From Oscillospiraceae bacterium (GTDB taxonomy: Bacteria > Bacillota > Clostridia > Oscillospirales > Ruminococcaceae), in the NCBI GenBank assembly GCA_900768125.1, contig CAAGBS010000043.1, positions 1-61,071 of the forward strand: a stretch of DNA of 61,071 nucleotides. The letters run 5' to 3'. Position 1 is the stretch's first letter. Every line of letters starts with the position of its first letter. Below, piece after piece: positions 44,978-53,419 of this stretch. Under the pieces are notes generated by a model. The model was not told the origin of the DNA. It made no database searches and worked only from the letters and a program-made list of their open reading frames with translations. Both the position numbers and the translations under genes were made by a program.

Positions 44978-45011
44978 ACTCATACCCCCGTTCTGATCGT
45001 TCAGGAATCAA

Positions 45012-45278
45012 TTATTCTCCGAAGCCGCTCTCGAAAAGCTCTACAGCCTTGTCGAGCGCCGCCTGCTCGTTCTCGCCGTCAGCGGTTATCTCCACCAGGG
45101 TGCCGCACTTGATGCCAGCCGCCATTATCTGCATAACTGCGGAAGCCTTTGCTGTCTTGTCAGCGGTCTTGAGCGTTACGGTGCAGCCGGGGAACTTCTT
45201 CATCTCGCCTGCGAGGATACCTGCCGGACGCATGTGCAGTCCCTGTGCGTTCTTAACTTCCACTGTCTTTGTTACCAT
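45012..45278 (-). CDS. ptsH: HPr family phosphocarrier protein (second copy, ptsI-linked)
   Basis: The 88-residue protein has His15 in GLHMRPAG. The regulatory-site helix differs from the norm: the KS dipeptide of AKS46 is replaced by KASAVMQIMAAG, in which a Ser is present but shifted or flanked by an inserted Ala depending on alignment. The start is the ATG at 45278 behind AAGGAGA. It is directly upstream of ptsI, so it is probably the catalytic HPr for sugar transport, with altered response to HPr kinase. That split with the first HPr is inference. Confidence 0.92.
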   Translation of the reverse strand: MVTKTVEVKNAQGLHMRPAGILAGEMKKFPGCTVTLKTADKTAKASAVMQIMAAGIKCGTLVEITADGENEQAALDKAVELFESGFGE

Positions 45279-45308
45279 GATGATTTCTCCTTTATCGCAT
45301 TGATGTCC

Positions 45309-45325
45309 GGGGGCTGAGCGCCCCC
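45309..45325 (-). other. Leader hairpin upstream of ptsH
   Basis: GGGGGC and GCCCCC form a 6-bp GC stem with a 5-base loop, about 30 bases before the ptsH ribosome site. It may mark a processing or attenuation point between fruA and ptsH. No U-tract follows. Confidence 0.4.
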
Positions 45326-45336
45326 ATAGGGTTATT

Positions 45337-45510
45337 TGGCAACACCGCACAATTAACGGCTAACGCCTTTGCCGCACGCTTGCTTGCATCTTTTCCGTCA
45401 TATAGCACAATTCGTCCTAGCAAGGCGTCAGCCTTGCGTCGTCCTAATTGTACTATCTGACGAAAAATCTGACGGCGCAATCGCACGACAATAATAATGC
45501 GGTATTGCCA
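45337..45510. mobile_element. Miniature inverted-repeat element with 13-bp ends
   Basis: The ends TGGCAACACCGCA (45337-45349) and TGCGGTATTGCCA (45498-45510) are inverted repeats with one mismatch. The 174-bp inside folds further: CGTCATATAGCACAATT pairs with AATTGTACTATCTGACG, and CAAGGC pairs with GCCTTG. No gene is present. It lies between fruA and ptsH, that is, within what would otherwise be one transcript. A parent transposase is not in the window. Confidence 0.7.
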
Positions 45511-45542
45511 TTTCTCTTTCTTCTGTTCTGGATAATTCTATT

Positions 45543-47474
45543 TTACTTCGCAGTCGTCTTTTTCTTTTTCAGCAGCGCCAGCAGGAGCATACCCACAACG
45601 GAACCGGCAACAAGTGCCACAAGGTACATCAGCCAGTTTCCGACCACCGCGAATACGAAGATACCGCCGTGCGGAGCCATCAGCGTGCAGTTGAACGCCA
45701 TGGAGAGACAGCCTGCCAGACCTGCGCCGACCATGCACGCCGGGATAACTCTCAGCGGGTCAGCCGCAGCGTAGGGGATAGCGCCCTCGGTGATGAAGCT
45801 CAGACCCATGATATAATTCACAGGGCCGCTCTTGCGCTCCTCCTCGGTCCATCTGTTCTTGAAGAACGTGGTGGAGAGTGCTATAGCGATCGGAGGAACC
45901 ATACCGCCGACCATAACCGCCGCCATGATGTCGTAGCTTCCGGCCGCGATAGCCGCAGTGCCGAACACATAAGCCGCCTTATTGAACGGACCGCCCATAT
46001 CAATGGACATCATCGCACCGAGCACCACTCCGAGGAGTATCTTACTGCTGCTTCCCATGTTATGGAGGAAATCGGAGATACCGGCGTTTATCATGCCCAT
46101 GAACGGATTTATCGCGCACATAACGACTGCTATTACTCCGAGCCCGGCAAGCGGATAGATGAGCACGGGCTTGATGCCGTTGAGCGCCTTGGGCATTTTG
46201 TCGCAGAGCTTTTCAAGGCCCAGCATGATGAATCCGCCTGCAAATCCCGCAAACAGCGCTCCGAGGAATCCGGACGGCATTGCGCCGCCTACGCTTGCAA
46301 ATGTTGAACCAGTGGTCGCAAGATAGCCTCCCACCAGACCTACCAGGAAGCCCGGGCGGTCGGCGATACTCTTACCGATATAACCTGCGAGTACGGGCAC
46401 CATGAAGTTGAACGCGAACCCGCCGATAGTCTTGAACCAGACAGCCGCGGGAGTTACCGTGCCGAAGTTATCGCCGGGCTGAACTCCTGCGATCGTATCT
46501 ATCAGGAACGCCAGCGCGATGAAGATACCGCCTGCGACTGTAAACGGAAGCATGTTGGAAACGCCGTTCATCAGGTGCTTATATATCTTTCTGCCGAAGC
46601 TTTCATTGCCTGTGGAAGAAGCCGCCGAGCCGCTCCCGCCCTCGTGATGGTAAACCGGAGCGTCTCCGGCAACAATGCGGTTTATCAGCTCGTCCGGTAT
46701 CTTGATGCCATCGGAAACCTTTGTCGAGATGACTTTCTTTCCGTTGAACCTCGCCATCTCGACCGTCTTGTCAGCCGCTACGATGATACCGTCGCACTTT
46801 TCGATCTCCTCGGGAGTGAGGATATTCTTCGCGCCGCCGGAGCCGTTGGTCTCCACCTTGATGGAGATACCCAGCCGCTTGCCGGCCTTTTCGAGCGCTT
46901 CCGCCGCCATGTAGGTATGCGCGATACCAGTCGGGCAGGCGGTGACTGCCAGCACTCTGTAGCCGCCCTCAGAGCCGCTCGCGGGCACTGCAGGCCTGTC
47001 GGACGACTCATCAGGGTACTTCTCCTTTTCAGCCGCGTCGATAGCCGCCAGGAAGCTTTCCTTGCTGTCGGCGGCGAGAAGCTTCGCGCGGAAGTCCTCG
47101 TCCATCAGCAGGGTCATCAGCCTTGAAAGCACCTCGAGATGAACATCGCCGCTGTTCGGAGCCGCTATCATGAACAGCAGATTTGACGGCTCGTCGTCCA
47201 TCGCCTCGTAGTCAACGCCGCCGGGAACAGTCATTGCCGCCAGGGACGGAGCCTTAACCGCTTCGCTCTTTGCGTGGGGTATCGCGATGCCCTCGCCGAC
47301 TGCGGTGGAGCTCATCGCCTCGCGGGCGAGAATGCCCTTTTTGTAGGCTTCCTTGTCCGCAATGTTCCCGCCTTTTACCTGCAGGTCTACCAGCATGTCT
47401 ATAGCTTCGGATTTGCTTGTGGGTGCGCCGCCAAGAAGAATGCTGTCCTTATTAAGAAGATCAACTATTCTCAT
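45543..47474 (-). CDS. fruA: PTS fructose transporter subunit EIIABC
   Basis: The 643-residue protein has all three domains in one chain. EIIA covers residues 1-150 with the active His67 in GIAIPHAKS. EIIB covers about 172-275 with the active Cys180 in TACPTGIAH. EIIC (about 300-640) is the multi-helix sugar channel. It imports fructose and releases fructose-1-phosphate, the substrate of the adjacent fruK. It starts at the ATG at 47474 behind AGGAGG, 36 bases after fruK. Confidence 0.95.
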   Translation of the reverse strand: MRIVDLLNKDSILLGGAPTSKSEAIDMLVDLQVKGGNIADKEAYKKGILAREAMSSTAVGEGIAIPHAKSEAVKAPSLAAMTVPGGVDYEAMDDEPSNLLFMIAAPNSGDVHLEVLSRLMTLLMDEDFRAKLLAADSKESFLAAIDAAEKEKYPDESSDRPAVPASGSEGGYRVLAVTACPTGIAHTYMAAEALEKAGKRLGISIKVETNGSGGAKNILTPEEIEKCDGIIVAADKTVEMARFNGKKVISTKVSDGIKIPDELINRIVAGDAPVYHHEGGSGSAASSTGNESFGRKIYKHLMNGVSNMLPFTVAGGIFIALAFLIDTIAGVQPGDNFGTVTPAAVWFKTIGGFAFNFMVPVLAGYIGKSIADRPGFLVGLVGGYLATTGSTFASVGGAMPSGFLGALFAGFAGGFIMLGLEKLCDKMPKALNGIKPVLIYPLAGLGVIAVVMCAINPFMGMINAGISDFLHNMGSSSKILLGVVLGAMMSIDMGGPFNKAAYVFGTAAIAAGSYDIMAAVMVGGMVPPIAIALSTTFFKNRWTEEERKSGPVNYIMGLSFITEGAIPYAAADPLRVIPACMVGAGLAGCLSMAFNCTLMAPHGGIFVFAVVGNWLMYLVALVAGSVVGMLLLALLKKKKTTAK

Positions 47475-47510
47475 GTTATTTCCTCCTGTTAACCGTAACG
47501 TTTATCCCAT

Positions 47511-48413
47511 TCACCCAAGCTGATCCAGCAGCTCGAATATCTTTTCTTTTTCCGCTAACCCCTCGGAGAACGCCGTAGCGCCGCCGGAAGCCGTTCCAAG
47601 CTTCAGCGCGTATTCGTAGTCGCCCTTCTCGCAGCCCGCAATGAAGCCTGCCACCATCGAATCGCCCGCGCCGACCGAGTTCTTGACCCTGCCCCTGCAT
47701 ACGCCGCAAACATGGGTCTGTCCGTTTTCGTCAAGCAGCACCGCGCCGTCTCCCGCCATCGAGACGAGAACGTTCCGGGCGCCCATCTCTTTCAGCTTTC
47801 CGGCGTACTTCACGATGTCCTCGGTGGACTTCATCTCAGTGCCGAATATCTCGCCGAGTTCAAAGTTGTTGGGCTTTATCAGGAACGGTCTGTATTTCAG
47901 CACGTTCAGCAGAAGATCCTTTGTAGCGTCCACAACGGCGCGTATCTTCTTTCCGCTCAGCCGCTCCAGAATGCGCTCATAGATATCTGCCGGGAGCGAT
48001 GAGGGAATAGACCCCGCGAGCACCAGCGTGTCGCCGTCCTGGATCTCGTCCAGCTTTGTGAAAAGTTCCGCGATAGCCTCGTCGGTTATCTTAGGACCCT
48101 GACCGTTCAGTTCCGTCTCCTCGCCGGACTTTATCTTAACGTTGATACGTGAAAAGCCCTCGCTGAGATGTACGAACTCTGCGTCTATTCCCTTTTCAGC
48201 AACGCCCTTTTCGATGGCTTCTCCGGTGAATCCCGCCGCGAAGCCCAGCGCTTTTGACTTTACTCCAAGCTCGCTGAGGACTATTGAAACGTTGATACCC
48301 TTGCCGCCGAAGTATATCTCCTCGCTGTCGGAGCGGTTGGTAGCGCCGGGGATAAGCTCCTTTGTGTGCACGATATAGTCTACAGCCGGGTTGAATGTAA
48401 CTGTGTAAATCAT
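47511..48413 (-). CDS. fruK: 1-phosphofructokinase
   Basis: The 300-residue PfkB-family kinase converts fructose-1-phosphate to fructose-1,6-bisphosphate. It has NPAVDYIVH at the start, GGKGINVSIVLSELG, and the ATP/catalytic motif VGAGDSMVAGFIAG with the base Asp. The stop of fruR is one base upstream of its start, so the two are translationally coupled. AGGAGG precedes the ATG. Confidence 0.95.
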   Translation of the reverse strand: MIYTVTFNPAVDYIVHTKELIPGATNRSDSEEIYFGGKGINVSIVLSELGVKSKALGFAAGFTGEAIEKGVAEKGIDAEFVHLSEGFSRINVKIKSGEETELNGQGPKITDEAIAELFTKLDEIQDGDTLVLAGSIPSSLPADIYERILERLSGKKIRAVVDATKDLLLNVLKYRPFLIKPNNFELGEIFGTEMKSTEDIVKYAGKLKEMGARNVLVSMAGDGAVLLDENGQTHVCGVCRGRVKNSVGAGDSMVAGFIAGCEKGDYEYALKLGTASGGATAFSEGLAEKEKIFELLDQLG

Positions 48414-48414
48414 T

Positions 48415-49161
48415 TCACATGACCTCCTTTATAGATGTGTACTCTGCATATTTTCTGTTCGCAAGCCTGTCGGTTATTATTCCCGCCTTGCCAAGCTGCG
48501 CGAATGTCGCGGCGCTTACCTCGTCGAATTTCGAATGGTCGGCAAGGATATAGGACTTACGGCTGCTTTCCATCGCCGCGGATTTTACCCGCGCCTCGTT
48601 GACGTCCGGCGTGGTGAATCCGGCGGTTGTCGAAATGCCGTTGGTTCCCATGAAGCACTTCGTGAAGTTGTAGTTTTTCAGCGTGAGGACACATTCCGCG
48701 CCGATTATCGCTTCCGTGGAAGCCTTTATCTCGCCGCCTGTGATGAACACCCTGAATCCTCTGACTGCAAGCTTCTTCGCGTGGATAAATCCGTTGGTGA
48801 CGAAAGCCGCGTCCTTCTGCGGGAGGTATTCTATCATCTTTTCGGTAGTAGTGCCCGCGTCCAGGAAGATAAAATCCCCGTTTTCCACCAGCGAAGCGGC
48901 GTAGGCTGCGATGGCGGCTTTTTCCTCGGTGAATATCGCTGATTTTTCCTCAACGTTTTTCTCCACTGAGGAGAAGCTTTCGTCAAGAGACATCGCACCG
49001 CCGCGCACCTTAGTTATTTTTCCCGCTTCATCGAGAATATTCAGATCTCTTTTCACCGTTGAGGCGGAAACATCCAGTATCCTGCAAAGTTCGCCGATAG
49101 TCACGCTTTTCCGCGTGTTCACGGTGTCTGTAATTATTGAGAGACGTTCTTCTGTTAACAT
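48415..49161 (-). CDS. fruR: DeoR-family transcriptional regulator FruR
   Basis: The 248-residue protein has an N-terminal DeoR HTH (ITDTVNTRKSVTIGELCRILDVSASTVKRDL) and the sugar-phosphate-binding domain with FLDAGTTTEKMI and FMGTNGIS. Members of this group repress fru operons and release DNA on binding fructose-1-phosphate. It is the first gene of the fru block, so the operon is probably autoregulated. An AGAGG site lies 8 bases before the ATG. Confidence 0.92.
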   Translation of the reverse strand: MLTEERLSIITDTVNTRKSVTIGELCRILDVSASTVKRDLNILDEAGKITKVRGGAMSLDESFSSVEKNVEEKSAIFTEEKAAIAAYAASLVENGDFIFLDAGTTTEKMIEYLPQKDAAFVTNGFIHAKKLAVRGFRVFITGGEIKASTEAIIGAECVLTLKNYNFTKCFMGTNGISTTAGFTTPDVNEARVKSAAMESSRKSYILADHSKFDEVSAATFAQLGKAGIITDRLANRKYAEYTSIKEVM

Positions 49162-49227
49162 ATTATGACCTCTGATTCCCTGAATACTTTTGAACTTATC
49201 TGAGCGTGTTTGACTTGTTCTGACTAT

Positions 49228-49256
49228 ATATTATCATATTCAAAATCAAAAGTCAA
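49228..49256 (-). promoter_or_regulatory. Promoter of the fru/pts operon
   Basis: On the minus strand TTGACT (49251-49256) and TAATAT (49228-49233) are 17 bases apart, 66 bases before fruR. Confidence 0.72.
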
Positions 49257-49288
49257 GAGTTTAGTCCATAATTATTCATTATCGCGCA

Positions 49289-49304
49289 TGATTCGTATGA
49301 ATCA
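49289..49304. promoter_or_regulatory. Dyad upstream of the fru promoter, candidate operator
   Basis: TGATTC and GAATCA form a perfect 6-bp inverted repeat with a GTAT centre, 33 bases upstream of the fru -35 box. It could bind FruR or another regulator. Nothing else supports it. The remainder of the gap up to 49436 shows no gene. Confidence 0.35.
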
Positions 49305-49436
49305 ACAGTGCGTGTTGACTTGTTTTGTTGCATTTGCACAAAAAGAATCTGAGCAGCAACAAATACCGCTCAGATCCATACTATATTCTGTTCTTTAAAT
49401 CTGCCGCCGCTCCGTTCAGTCCAGAACCGTTCAGAA

Positions 49437-50120
49437 CTATTCATCGCGTTTCTTTTCCCCGGTGCTGAACTTATACCCCACTCCCCTGACTGCAACGATA
49501 TTCTCCGCATATCTGCCGACCGCCTTTTTCAGGCGGCTGACGAATATATTCACCGTGCGGTCGGATGAGCTTCCAAGCTGCCTGCTTATCTCCTCGCGGC
49601 TGAAAACCGTGTCCGGACTGCCCAGCAGCAGGTATGCAAGCTCGGTCTCTTTCGGGGAAAGCTCCAGCGGCTGACCGTCCAGCGTGACGGAATATTTCGA
49701 GATATCCGCCCGCAGTCCCCCGAAGCTGACCGGAGGCCGTTTCGCGCCCGGCACCGACACCATCGTCCTGGACTGCACCGCACGTATCCGCGCGACCAGT
49801 TCAGCGATATCCAGCGGGCGGCTCATCACGTCCGCCGCGCCCAGTTCCAGTGCGGAAAGCCGCCCGGCGTAGTCGCTCTCGGAGGTCAGCACTATCGCAG
49901 GCACGCCGGAATTGTTCAGCATTTCCAGCGCCGTTTTAAGCCCGGAGCCTGCGGCGTCGATATCCATGACCGCAATGTGAGCTGTCGTGAGCTGTTCTTC
50001 GTTCAGCTCGCCGGTGGACCTCATCGTCTTCACCGCGAATCCGGAAGCCTCAAGATAGCTGCGCATCAGCGCGTTCATGCTGGGAATGCGGTCGATTAGC
50101 AGTACAATACCTCTGAACAT
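49437..50120 (-). CDS. OmpR-family response regulator with atypical receiver
   Basis: The 227-residue protein has an N-terminal receiver domain and a C-terminal winged-helix domain (ending RGVGYKFSTGEKK). The phospho-acceptor Asp in VMDIDAAG is present. The acidic pair at the start is reduced to one Asp (LLIDRIPS), and the conserved Lys of the last strand is Arg (SRPLD). Such receivers are often not controlled by classical phosphorylation. No histidine kinase gene is adjacent. It is the last gene of a unit with the DUF6472-like gene and radA. Its start follows the previous stop without a gap. Confidence 0.82.
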   Translation of the reverse strand: MFRGIVLLIDRIPSMNALMRSYLEASGFAVKTMRSTGELNEEQLTTAHIAVMDIDAAGSGLKTALEMLNNSGVPAIVLTSESDYAGRLSALELGAADVMSRPLDIAELVARIRAVQSRTMVSVPGAKRPPVSFGGLRADISKYSVTLDGQPLELSPKETELAYLLLGSPDTVFSREEISRQLGSSSDRTVNIFVSRLKKAVGRYAENIVAVRGVGYKFSTGEKKRDE

Positions 50121-50291
50121 TTACTGCTTCCTCGCAATTGAATACTCATCGTCCGAGGAATAATACGGACAGTTGTAGTTGGTGCCGCACATGAATCGGT
50201 ACATCTCGTCCTCGTCAAGGTTGACAAGGCAGGTCCAGCAGTCGCATTCCTCATCGTAAACGTAGTTCACGCAGTCGTCACAGTTAGTCAT
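50121..50291 (-). CDS. DUF6472-like cysteine-rich small protein
   Basis: The 56-residue protein is rich in Cys, Asp and Tyr: NCDDCVNYVYDEECDCW, then CLVNLDEDEMYRF and NCPYY, ending in EYSIARKQ. These positions match DUF6472, a family common beside radA in Clostridia (from memory). The six or so Cys are suited to metal binding. I use the ATG at 50291, which overlaps the radA stop, rather than 50312, which lies inside radA. It is translationally coupled to both neighbours. Confidence 0.8.
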   Translation of the reverse strand: MTNCDDCVNYVYDEECDCWTCLVNLDEDEMYRFMCGTNYNCPYYSSDDEYSIARKQ

Positions 50292-51669
50292 TCTTTTTCT
50301 CCTTATCCGCATTTATCGCGCGGAACGCCTGTTCAAGCGTCCGCACGCCGATTATCTGTATGCCGTAGTTCTCGCTTCTGCTGAGCGATGAAAAACTCTG
50401 CTTCGGGATAATGCACCGCTCGAAGCCGAGACGCGCGCCCTCCTTGACGCGCTCCCTGACGTGGGAAGCCGCCCGCACCTCGCCGCCCAGTCCCACCTCG
50501 CCGAAAACCATCAGCTTTTCGGGTATCACCTTGTCGCACAGCCCGGAATACAGCGCCAGCGCGACCGCAAGGTCAGCCGCAGGCTCGTCCAGCTTCAGCC
50601 CGCCGACAATATTGACATACACGTCCACGCCGCCGAAAAAGAACCCGGTTCGCTTCTCCAGCACCGCGAGTATCATATATAGACGGTTGTAGTCGAATCC
50701 GGTCGCAACGCGGCGCGGCGCGGAAAGCGTGGATTTCGTCACCAGCGCCTGCACTTCAGCGAGTATCGGACGTGTACCCTCTATAGTGCACACCACGGCG
50801 CTTCCCGATACAGCCGAGATACGTCCGGAAAGCATCATCTCGGACGGGTTCGTCACTTCATGCAGTCCATCGTCGTCCATGTTGAACACGCCTATCTCAT
50901 TCGTGGAGCCGAAGCGGTTCTTTATCGCGCGGAGTATCCGGTAGGAAAGCTGCTTTTCGCCCTCGAAATACAGCACCGTGTCAACGATGTGCTCCATTAT
51001 CTTAGGACCCGCGATGCCGCCGTCCTTGTTGACGTGGCTCACTATAAATATAGGTATCTCCTCGGATTTCGCCAGGTGCATGAATGCATTCGTGCACTCC
51101 CTGACCTGCACTATGCTTCCCGCCGAGGAAGATATCCCGCTGGAGGTGATGGTCTGGATAGAATCTATGATGACGATATCCGGCTTGCTTTTGCGGACTG
51201 CCTGGATTATGCTCTCGCAGTTGTTGCCGGAGGCGAGCATAAGCCCGCTGTTTGAGACCCCCAGGCGGTCGGCGCGCAGCTTTATCTGCCGCTCGGATTC
51301 CTCGCCGGAAACATACAGGATAGTATGCTGCCTGCCCATGAATCCGCATATCTGAAGCAGCAGCGTTGACTTTCCTATGCCCGGGTCGCCGCCGATGAGC
51401 ACCAGCGAGCCTTTCACCAGCCCGCCGCCGAGCACTCTGTCCAGTTCGGATATTCCGGTGTCATAGCGGGTCTCGTCCTCGTAGCTGATGTCGCCTATGG
51501 CGCTGAATTTAAGCTCCGCTGCGGGCGCTGAATATTTCCCGCCGATGGAGGGCGCCGGCTCTGATTCCTCGATGGTGTTCCAGCTTCCGCAGGCGGTGCA
51601 CCTGCCGTTCCATTTAGAGTATTCCGCGCCGCATTCGCTGCAGACGAATAGGGTTTTCGGTCTTGCCAT
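50284..51669 (-). CDS. radA: DNA repair protein RadA
   Basis: The 461-residue protein has an N-terminal C4 zinc finger (FVCSECGAEYSKWNGRCTAC), a RecA-like ATPase with GDPGIGKSTLLLQ, the RadA-specific KNRFGS loop (AIKNRFGSTNE) and a Lon-protease-like C-terminal domain. RadA drives branch migration during recombination repair. GAAAAGGAGA precedes the ATG. It is the first gene of a three-gene unit. Confidence 0.96.
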   Translation of the reverse strand: MARPKTLFVCSECGAEYSKWNGRCTACGSWNTIEESEPAPSIGGKYSAPAAELKFSAIGDISYEDETRYDTGISELDRVLGGGLVKGSLVLIGGDPGIGKSTLLLQICGFMGRQHTILYVSGEESERQIKLRADRLGVSNSGLMLASGNNCESIIQAVRKSKPDIVIIDSIQTITSSGISSSAGSIVQVRECTNAFMHLAKSEEIPIFIVSHVNKDGGIAGPKIMEHIVDTVLYFEGEKQLSYRILRAIKNRFGSTNEIGVFNMDDDGLHEVTNPSEMMLSGRISAVSGSAVVCTIEGTRPILAEVQALVTKSTLSAPRRVATGFDYNRLYMILAVLEKRTGFFFGGVDVYVNIVGGLKLDEPAADLAVALALYSGLCDKVIPEKLMVFGEVGLGGEVRAASHVRERVKEGARLGFERCIIPKQSFSSLSRSENYGIQIIGVRTLEQAFRAINADKEKKND

Positions 51670-51786
51670 ATTTTCTCCTTTTCCGGAATATTTCCCGGGA
51701 CTTGCTCATATCATTTGGACAAATGGACAAATATCCCGGCGCTGCATATGACCGGGTCTAGATCAACATATCCGGGGGTAATCATA

Positions 51787-52587
51787 ATGAAATTCAATAA
51801 ACAGTCGTTCAGATTCACCGCTTGCATGGTCGGAATATTCGCGTTCCTTGCGGTGTGCGCCAGGATAACCGACAGCGCAGTGCCGACCTCCGCCGGGGTC
51901 ACTGACCGCCCGGTGATAGTGCTTGACGCGGGCCACGGCGGACTTGACAGCGGTGCAGTCGGCAAAAGCGGCACGCTCGAAAAGGACGTCAACCTCTCGG
52001 TGGTGAAGCACCTTCAGCAGCTTCTGGAGCTGTCCGGCTTCCACACCGTGCTGACCCGCAGCGAGGATATCTCCATCTACGACCCCGGCGTTGAGGGCAT
52101 ACGCAACCAGAAGCTATCCGACATGGATAACCGCCTGGAACTTATCCAGAGCTATCCGGACAGCGTATTTCTGTGTATCCATCAGAACAACTACACCGAC
52201 CCGAAATACTTCGGCGGGCAGATGTTCTATAATAATAACAATCCCGACAACCGCACGCTGGCACAGATAATGCAGGCGCGCTTCGCACAGCTTCAACCGG
52301 GCAACGACCGCGAGATAAAGCTGTCCGGCGACGAGCTTTTCCTGCTGAAATCCAACAAGAACCCCTCTCTTATGATAGAGTGCGGATTCCTGTCCAACCC
52401 CGAGGAGGAAGCGAAGCTCGCCACAAAAGAATACCAGCAGCAGCTTGCGTTCACCATTTACAGCGGACTGCTGGAGTATCTTGACACGGTCTCCGAAGTC
52501 CCGGAGCAGTGGTCAGACATGACGTCTGAATCGACAGACGCGGCAATTGCTGATATTGCTGATATTAATAATAGCACGGCTGAATGA
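51787..52587 (+). CDS. cwlD: N-acetylmuramoyl-L-alanine amidase, CwlD-like
   Basis: The 266-residue protein has a membrane-insertion/signal helix (about residues 10-30) and an Amidase_3 domain. Zinc ligands and catalytic Glu appear as LDAGHGG, LEKDVNL, CIHQN and MIECGFLSN. It cleaves the amide between muramic acid and the stem peptide. The order and length are like CwlD, which makes muramic-lactam in spore cortex, but a vegetative autolysin role is also possible. The start is the ATG at 51787, with GGGGGTAA before it. It diverges from radA. Confidence 0.85.
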   Translation: MKFNKQSFRFTACMVGIFAFLAVCARITDSAVPTSAGVTDRPVIVLDAGHGGLDSGAVGKSGTLEKDVNLSVVKHLQQLLELSGFHTVLTRSEDISIYDPGVEGIRNQKLSDMDNRLELIQSYPDSVFLCIHQNNYTDPKYFGGQMFYNNNNPDNRTLAQIMQARFAQLQPGNDREIKLSGDELFLLKSNKNPSLMIECGFLSNPEEEAKLATKEYQQQLAFTIYSGLLEYLDTVSEVPEQWSDMTSESTDAAIADIADINNSTAE

Positions 52588-52613
52588 TTCTGTCAAGTTG
52601 ACGGCTGAAATGA

Positions 52614-52642
52614 TTGACAATTCCCCCGCTCGATGATATAAT
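52614..52642 (+). promoter_or_regulatory. Consensus promoter of the vWA-PP2C operon
   Basis: TTGACA (52614-52619) and TATAAT (52637-52642), both perfect, are 17 bases apart, 39 bases upstream of the vWA gene. Confidence 0.82.
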
Positions 52643-52681
52643 AGGAATAGTATAATTGTATCAAATCAGGAGGGAAGTAAA

Positions 52682-53419
52682 ATGTCTGATACCCAGATAA
52701 ATCCTTTTGACGATGCGGAAGAAATAGCCAAGAAATCAATGGTGCTGTTCTTCCTCATAGACTGCTCCGGCAGCATGGGCGGAAGCAAGATAGGCACAGT
52801 CAATTCCGTTATGGAGGAGCTTATCCCCGAAATCAGGGGCATAGGCGGCGCGGACGCTGATATCAAGCTTGCAGTGCTGAAATTCTCCGGCGGCTGCGAG
52901 TGGATGTACGACCAGCCGATATCCATTGACGAGTTCGAATGGAAGCCGCTTGACGCCGAAAACGTCACCGACCTCGGCAGCGCGCTGACCGAACTTGCCG
53001 CAAAGCTATCCAGAAACGAATTTATGAAGTCCCCGAGCCTGTCCTTTGCGCCGGTAATGATACTGATGTCGGACGGCTACCCCACCGACAACTACGAAAA
53101 GGGACTGGATATCCTCTCGAAGAACCGCTGGTACTCCAATGGTATCAAGGCGGCTGTAGCCATCGGCGAGGACGCAGACCACGATATCCTCGCCCGCTTC
53201 ACCGGCGACCCTGACAGCGTAGTCACGGCGCACAACGGCGAAGCACTCGCAAAGCTGATAAAGTTCGTTGCGGTGACCTCCTCGCAGATAGGCAGCCGCA
53301 GCGTCCGCCTTGCCGAGTCGGAAGATGACATGCGCACAAAGCAGCAGTCAGCAGCGGAACAGATCCGCGAATTTGCCGACAGCGACGAGATAAGCGCTGA
53401 TATCGAGGCTGGCTGGTAA
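52682..53419 (+). CDS. vWA-domain protein, TerY-like
   Basis: The 245-residue protein has one von Willebrand factor A domain with the metal-ion site DCSGSMGG (Asp27, Ser29, Ser31), the later Thr/Asp positions in TDLGSALT, and MSDGYPTD. It has no signal peptide or membrane helix and so is cytoplasmic. The domain resembles TerY of tellurite-resistance-type modules, where TerY, a PP2C phosphatase and a kinase form a triad. The stop overlaps the PP2C start (TAATG). The kinase is not found nearby. Confidence 0.85.
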   Translation: MSDTQINPFDDAEEIAKKSMVLFFLIDCSGSMGGSKIGTVNSVMEELIPEIRGIGGADADIKLAVLKFSGGCEWMYDQPISIDEFEWKPLDAENVTDLGSALTELAAKLSRNEFMKSPSLSFAPVMILMSDGYPTDNYEKGLDILSKNRWYSNGIKAAVAIGEDADHDILARFTGDPDSVVTAHNGEALAKLIKFVAVTSSQIGSRSVRLAESEDDMRTKQQSAAEQIREFADSDEISADIEAGW

